A DNA stretch of 64,000 nt from JAWRCU01 sp033542235 (GTDB lineage: Bacteria; Pseudomonadota; Alphaproteobacteria; Rhizobiales; Rhizobiaceae), in contig NZ_JAWRCU010000004.1 of assembly GCF_033542235.1 (NCBI RefSeq), positions 483,233 through 547,232 on the forward strand, written 5' to 3'. Positions 59,868 through 64,000 of the stretch are shown here, in pieces (the first letter of the stretch is position 1; each line of letters starts with the position of its first letter). Position numbers and translations under genes: made by a program. The notes below the pieces were generated by a model. It was not told the DNA's origin. It saw nothing but the letters and a program-made list of their open reading frames with translations, and made no database searches.

Positions 59868-60779
59868 ATGTCTCTGTCCAGAACCATTTTTGCCGCCGCA
59901 ATCGCGCTCACGGCATCCGTCGGCGCGGCAAGCGCGCAGGTCGTGGTTTCCTCCAAGATCGACACGGAAGGCGGCGTGCTCGGCAATATCATCCAGCTCG
60001 TGCTCAACGCCAACAACATCAAGACTACCGACCGCATCCAGCTTGGCGGCACTCCGGTCGTGCGCAAGGCGATCACAGCCGGCGAGATCGACATCTATCC
60101 TGAGTATACGGGCAATGCCGCCTATTTCTTCGAGAAGGCCGACGACCCAGTCTGGAAGGATGCGGCCAAGGGCTATGAGCTGGCCAAGAAGCTGGACTAT
60201 GACGCCAACAAGATCGTCTGGCTCACGCCGTCGCCCGCCAACAACACCTGGGCGATCGCGTTGCGCAAGGATGTGGCAGAACCCAACAAGCTCGTGACGC
60301 TGTCGGACTTCGGCAAATATGTGAAGGATGGCGGCCAGGTCGTGCTGGCGGCTTCAGCCGAGTTCGTCAATTCGGCGGCGGCGCTTCCCGCTTTCCAGAC
60401 CACCTATGGCTTTCAGCTCAAGCCGGACCAGTTGATCACGCTGTCGGGCGGCGACACCGCAGCCACGATCGCGGCTGCGGCAAACCAGACCAATGGCGCC
60501 AACGCAGCGATGGTCTACGGCACCGACGGCGGCATTCAGCCGTCCGGCCTCGTCGTGCTCGAGGACGACAAAGCCGTGCAGCCGGTCTACCAACCCACGC
60601 CGATCATCCGCGAGGCGGTGCTGAAAGAGCATCCGGAGATCGAGGCGCTGTTGAAGCCCGTCTTCGAGAAGCTCGATCTCGTAACGCTGCAGGAGCTCAA
60701 CGGGCGCGTGCAGGTGGGCGGCGAGCCGGCGAAGTCGGTAGCTGAGGATTTCCTCAAAAAGAACGGATTCCTGAAATAG
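59868..60779 (+). CDS. Osmoprotectant ABC transporter, substrate-binding protein (YehZ/OpuCC-like)
   Basis: A 303-residue periplasmic binding protein. A signal peptide ends near ASAQV; the mature protein reads VVVSSKIDTEGGVLGNIIQL, GGTPVVRKAITAGEIDIYPEY with the TGNAAYFF end and DLVTLQELNGRVQVGGEPAK, matching glycine betaine/choline-binding proteins of the OpuC/YehZ group. ATG 59868 is preceded by AAGGAACGGAAA. The gene leads the four-gene cluster binding protein-permease-ATPase-permease. Confidence 0.9.
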   Translation: MSLSRTIFAAAIALTASVGAASAQVVVSSKIDTEGGVLGNIIQLVLNANNIKTTDRIQLGGTPVVRKAITAGEIDIYPEYTGNAAYFFEKADDPVWKDAAKGYELAKKLDYDANKIVWLTPSPANNTWAIALRKDVAEPNKLVTLSDFGKYVKDGGQVVLAASAEFVNSAAALPAFQTTYGFQLKPDQLITLSGGDTAATIAAAANQTNGANAAMVYGTDGGIQPSGLVVLEDDKAVQPVYQPTPIIREAVLKEHPEIEALLKPVFEKLDLVTLQELNGRVQVGGEPAKSVAEDFLKKNGFLK

Positions 60780-60849
60780 CGTGTCAGGCTTGAGAGGGGC
60801 GGGCGAGGTCGTCGGTGGGACAATTTCGACCTCGCCCAACCATGCCGAC

Positions 60850-62055
60850 ATGACGGCGGCAGAGCATTCGGAACAGGTGCCGCGGAAAGAGCGCTCTCTC
60901 CGGCTCGGCCTCGACAAGCTCGGCGTGGCAATCGCGCTGATCGTCGCTTATGCGGTGCTGGTGTCGCCGTTTACGACCTTCCGAGCAAACCGCATCGTGC
61001 CGGGAGCGCCGGAGACGATTATCAACTCGTTGCCCGGCTGGGCCGGGGCAGTGCTTCTTGGAGTCATCGCGGTCGCAAGCCTGATCGCGCTGGTCAAAGG
61101 CCCGGCACTCTCTCGGCTCGCCGCGGGTTTTGTCGTGCTTGCTGCGCTCGCAATCCTGATCGGCATCTCCGCCGCTCACCTGACGCCGCCCGGCAACAAC
61201 TATGCACGTGTCTCGCCTGCTTCCGGATTCTGGCTCCTCGTCTTCGCCTTCGGCCTCCTGGTGGCCGACGCCTTTGCACGGCTCGAACTTGCGCCGCTCG
61301 CCCGCATCATCGTGCTCCTCGTGACCGCAGCGGCTATCGGGCTGCTGCTTGGCTCAGGCGCCTGGGACGGGTTGTCGATCATGAAGGAATATGCCAGCCG
61401 CGCCGACACGTTCTGGGCCGAGGCCGGCAAGCATGTCACGCTGGCGCTCGGGTCGCTTGCCGCGGCAGTGCTCGTCGGCATCCCGCTCGGCGTCACCTGC
61501 CACCGCGTGCCGGCGCTCAAGGCAGCGGTGCTCAACGTGCTCAACATCATCCAGACCATTCCCTCGATCGCGCTGTTCGGCATATTGATCGCGCCGCTCA
61601 GCTGGCTCGCTGCTCATGTCCCGGCTGCGGCGGCGATCGGCATCCGTGGCATCGGCACGACGCCCGCCTTCGTTGCGCTCTTCCTCTATTCGCTGCTGCC
61701 GGTCGTGGCTAACACTGTGGTCGGGCTTGCTGGTGTGCCGCGCGAGGCGAACGATGCCGCCCGCGGCGTCGGCATGACCGAGCGCCAGCGCCTGTTCGGC
61801 GTCGAATTTCCGCTGGCCCTGCCGGTCATCCTTACGGGCATCCGCATCGTGCTCGTCCAGAACATCGGCCTTGCGACCATCGCCGCGCTGATCGGCGGCG
61901 GCGGCTTCGGCGTGTTCGTGTTCCAGGGCATCGGCCAGACGGCAATGGACCTGGTGCTGCTCGGCGCGGTGCCGACCGTGGCGATGGCGTTTGCCGCTGC
62001 CGTCATCCTTGACGCCATTGTCGAGCTCAGCGCCAGAAGGGGGAGGGCAGCATGA
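60850..62055 (+). CDS. Osmoprotectant ABC transporter, permease with long N-terminal domain (YehY-like)
   Basis: About 401 residues from ATG 60850, or 424 from GTG 60781. The first 190 or so residues carry extra hydrophobic helices, and the canonical permease fold begins near residue 200 (FWAEAGKHVTLALGSLAAAV). EANDAARGVGMTERQRLFG is the coupling loop. A long N-terminal membrane part is known in YehY and separates it from short OpuCB proteins. Its end overlaps the ATPase gene by four bases (ATGA). Confidence 0.9.
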   Translation: MTAAEHSEQVPRKERSLRLGLDKLGVAIALIVAYAVLVSPFTTFRANRIVPGAPETIINSLPGWAGAVLLGVIAVASLIALVKGPALSRLAAGFVVLAALAILIGISAAHLTPPGNNYARVSPASGFWLLVFAFGLLVADAFARLELAPLARIIVLLVTAAAIGLLLGSGAWDGLSIMKEYASRADTFWAEAGKHVTLALGSLAAAVLVGIPLGVTCHRVPALKAAVLNVLNIIQTIPSIALFGILIAPLSWLAAHVPAAAAIGIRGIGTTPAFVALFLYSLLPVVANTVVGLAGVPREANDAARGVGMTERQRLFGVEFPLALPVILTGIRIVLVQNIGLATIAALIGGGGFGVFVFQGIGQTAMDLVLLGAVPTVAMAFAAAVILDAIVELSARRGRAA

Positions 62056-62993
62056 TCGAGATCGAAAGCATCACCAAGCACTATAACGGGACCGCCGTCG
62101 TCGACGATGTCTCGCTGGTCGTCGAGCCGCGTACGATCGCTGCGGTGGTGGGCACGTCGGGCTCCGGCAAGACGACGCTGTTGCGCATGATCAACCGGCT
62201 GGTCGAGCCGACCTCCGGTGCGATCCGGCTCGACGGCGAGGACAATCGATCGCTGCCCGGCTACGAGCTGCGCCGCCGCATCGGCTATGTGATCCAGGGG
62301 TATGGCCTCTTCCCGCACCGCACCGTAGCCGCCAATATCGCGACCGTCCCGATGCTGCTCGGCTGGGACAAGGCGCGCATCGACGCGCGCGTTGCCGAGC
62401 TGCTGACGCTGTTCCAGCTCGATGCTGCCACCTTCGGGCCGCGCTACCCGCACGAGCTTTCGGGCGGCCAGCAGCAGCGCGTCGGCGTCGCCCGAGCACT
62501 GGCGGCGGAGCCCAACGTGCTCCTGATGGACGAGCCATTCGGAGCGCTCGATCCGGTCATCCGCACAAAGGCGCAGGACGATTTGCTGGCCATCCAGAAG
62601 CGCTTTGGCACGACGATCATCCTCGTCACCCATGACATGGAGGAGGCGATCCATCTCGGCGACAAGATCGCGGTGATGGAGTCCGGGAAAGTGGAGCAAT
62701 ATGCGACGCCGGCCGAGATACTCGCCAAGCCGGCGAACCATTTCGTCGAGGCGCTGATCGGCACAGGCGACCGACCGTTCCGACTGCTGTCGCTGAGCGA
62801 GGTAGGCGCGATCGCCGAGCCTGGCCCGGCGGAAGGCAAAGCTCTTCCCGCGACAGCCACGCAGCGCGATGCGCTCGCTGAGCTGTTGTGGTCCGGGCGC
62901 CGGGCGCTGCCGATCACGGCCGCGGACGGATCGCTCGTCGGCCGCGTCACTTTCGAGCAGTTGGTGAAGCGGGCAGCGAGGCCGGCCGCATGA
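62052..62993 (+). CDS. Osmoprotectant ABC transporter, ATP-binding protein (YehX/OpuCA-like)
   Basis: A 313-residue ATPase. Walker A is GTSGSGKTT, the signature LSGGQQQRVGVARAL and Walker B LLMDEPFGALDP; a TLV-type HDMEEAIHLGDKIAVM switch follows. The C-terminal part beyond residue 235 ends in ALPITAADGSLVGRVTFEQL, a single CBS-like unit and not the double CBS of OpuCA, so ionic-strength sensing through CBS is uncertain. Its stop overlaps the next start (ATGA). Confidence 0.93.
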   Translation: MIEIESITKHYNGTAVVDDVSLVVEPRTIAAVVGTSGSGKTTLLRMINRLVEPTSGAIRLDGEDNRSLPGYELRRRIGYVIQGYGLFPHRTVAANIATVPMLLGWDKARIDARVAELLTLFQLDAATFGPRYPHELSGGQQQRVGVARALAAEPNVLLMDEPFGALDPVIRTKAQDDLLAIQKRFGTTIILVTHDMEEAIHLGDKIAVMESGKVEQYATPAEILAKPANHFVEALIGTGDRPFRLLSLSEVGAIAEPGPAEGKALPATATQRDALAELLWSGRRALPITAADGSLVGRVTFEQLVKRAARPAA

Positions 62994-63748
62994 GACCGAC
63001 GCTGCCGACGTTGCTCAGGCTCGCCGCACTCGTCATCCTTGTCGCCTTCGTCGCGTGGCCGGAATGGTTTGCGCCGGTGTTCAGGCCGCTCACCCAGAAC
63101 AACGCCCCGGCGATTTATAACCAGGGCAGCCTGCTCACCCTGACACTCACCCACCTGCGCACCGTGCTGATCGCGACGGTTGCCGCGACAATCGTCGCCG
63201 TGGGGCTCGCTATCCTCGTCACGCGGCCGATCGGGGTCGAGTTTCTGCCGCTGTCGCGGAGCCTTGTGAATATCGGTCAGACCTTTCCGCCGGTCGCCGT
63301 GCTGGCGCTCGCAGTGCCTGCGGTCGGTTTCGGCGAGAAGCCGACGCTGATCGCGCTTTTCCTCTACGGACTGCTTCCGATCTTCGAGAACGCGCTGACC
63401 GGCCTCACGACGCTGCCGCAGCCGGTGACCGAGGCAGCGCGCGGCGTTGGCATGACGGGGTGGCAACGGCTGATCAAGGTCGAGCTGCCGCTTGCCCTGC
63501 CGGTCATACTCGCCGGCATCCGGCTTTCCGTCGTGATCAGCCTGGCAACCGCCACGATCGGCTCGACCGTCGCGGCCAAGACGCTTGGCGAGGTGATTAT
63601 CGCCGGGCTGCTGTCCAACAATCTCGCCTTCGTGCTGCAGGGCGGACTGATTGTCGGCATCCTTGCCGTGCTGACCTATGACGGCCTTTCGGCTCTCGAG
63701 GCACTCGTTGCCAGGCGGGCAGGGGTGAGTACGGCAGTAGGAGAGTAG
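62990..63748 (+). CDS. Osmoprotectant ABC transporter, permease (YehW-like)
   Basis: A 252-residue permease with about six membrane helices. VTEAARGVGMTGWQRLIKVE is the coupling loop near residue 142, and NIGQTFPPVAVLALAVPAVG near 90 is conserved in OpuC/Yeh permeases. It is shorter than the first permease and lacks its N-terminal domain. It is the last gene of the cluster. Confidence 0.92.
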   Translation: MRPTLPTLLRLAALVILVAFVAWPEWFAPVFRPLTQNNAPAIYNQGSLLTLTLTHLRTVLIATVAATIVAVGLAILVTRPIGVEFLPLSRSLVNIGQTFPPVAVLALAVPAVGFGEKPTLIALFLYGLLPIFENALTGLTTLPQPVTEAARGVGMTGWQRLIKVELPLALPVILAGIRLSVVISLATATIGSTVAAKTLGEVIIAGLLSNNLAFVLQGGLIVGILAVLTYDGLSALEALVARRAGVSTAVGE

Positions 63749-63883
63749 GGAAGGGGATGTGCTGGCGGGCGCGTTCCGCACTTGGAATGGGGCTGCCGAG
63801 CCCTTACCCTACGAAAGGGGAAGAGGGCGCCGACGGCGTGCCTGTTGATAACTTCGACGGCGAATTTTATCTTCAAATCGCTG

Positions 63884-63913
63884 TTGACATGGAAAGTGGG
63901 TGCCGCCTATATA
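63884..63913 (+). promoter_or_regulatory. Strong sigma70-type promoter, rRNA-like
   Basis: TTGACA (63884-63889) and TATATA (63908-63913) are 18 bases apart (or CTATAT at 63907-63912, 17 apart). A GC-rich run (CGCCCCAC) follows the -10, as in stringently controlled stable-RNA promoters. No protein start is supported in the last 90 bases, so an rRNA or tRNA transcript probably begins here and continues beyond the window end. The 63749-63883 stretch before it holds no recognised gene. Confidence 0.65.
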
Positions 63914-64000
63914 CGCCCCACAACGAGGGCGGCGCGCCGCTGGCGACCAGAAAGTTCGCCCTTGTGAAATCCAAGAGAGCCGCGTGAGCGACACTCTGCG

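Noticed and set aside
62444..63781. 445-codon minus-strand frame opposite the osmoprotectant ATPase and permease genes
   Set aside because: The plus-strand genes carry Walker motifs and coupling loops; this frame shows none.
1..64000. tRNA genes, CRISPR array, prophage or complete insertion sequence
   Set aside because: No tRNA-like T-loop with acceptor stem, no regularly spaced direct repeats, and no phage or complete transposase genes were found by reading both strands.

Overview
The window is high-GC DNA typical of an alphaproteobacterium of the order Rhizobiales, most probably Mesorhizobium or a close relative (Phyllobacteriaceae). The reasons are a succinoglycan-type exo cluster in rhizobial gene order, an FMN-riboswitch-controlled type II lumazine synthase, several periplasmic-binding-protein ABC importers with linked catabolic genes, and the palindromic intergenic repeats common in this order. 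No tRNA, CRISPR array, phage or intact insertion sequence was seen. The assignment rests on recognised families, not on a database search. Layout: 1-10.5 kb is an exopolysaccharide cluster on the plus strand (exoX, exoU, a small coiled-coil gene, exoK, exoL, exoA, exoM, exoO, exoN, exoP). exoH, exoI, exoT, exoV and exoW are not between exoU and exoK as they are in Sinorhizobium meliloti. 10.5-17.5 kb carries housekeeping and accessory singles: a metallophosphoesterase, a ThuA-domain protein, ribH2 with its riboswitch, an NAD-dependent epimerase, an enolase-superfamily enzyme, a flavin-dependent monooxygenase and a NUDIX hydrolase. 17.6-20.6 kb is a divergent sugar module (GH2 glycosidase and LacI regulator) with a perfect palindrome between the genes. 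20.7-27.3 kb is respiratory: cyoABCD faces away from a PQQ-dependent alcohol dehydrogenase with a lanthanide-type Asp-x-Asp motif and a di-haem cytochrome c. 27.3-31 kb holds an ankyrin protein, an AraC regulator and a run of small exported or lipoprotein genes with GTGA overlaps. 31.1-40.5 kb is one catabolic locus: a polar amino acid ABC importer, an AstE/DoeB-type deacylase, a three-part OoxA/OoxB/ferredoxin-like amine dehydrogenase, a second DadA-like flavoenzyme and a divergent LysR regulator. It looks like an opine or N-acyl/N-alkyl amino acid pathway whose substrate cannot be read from sequence. 40.9-48.8 kb has stand-alone genes (VIT-type iron/manganese transporter, GFA protein, adenylate cyclase-TPR protein, CBS protein, anion permease, Kup potassium transporter) and a decayed adenosine deaminase remnant. 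49-59.6 kb is a second catabolic locus: BKACE enzyme, amidase, Liv-type ABC importer, RpiR regulator, class III aminotransferase and an SDR that lacks the usual Tyr/Lys. 59.9-63.7 kb is a four-gene YehZYXW/OpuC-type osmoprotectant importer. The window ends in a strong sigma70-type promoter with a GC-rich discriminator, resembling a stable-RNA promoter. Three small fossils (a NUDIX duplicate, an adenosine deaminase N-terminus and a transposase C-terminus) mark past rearrangements.
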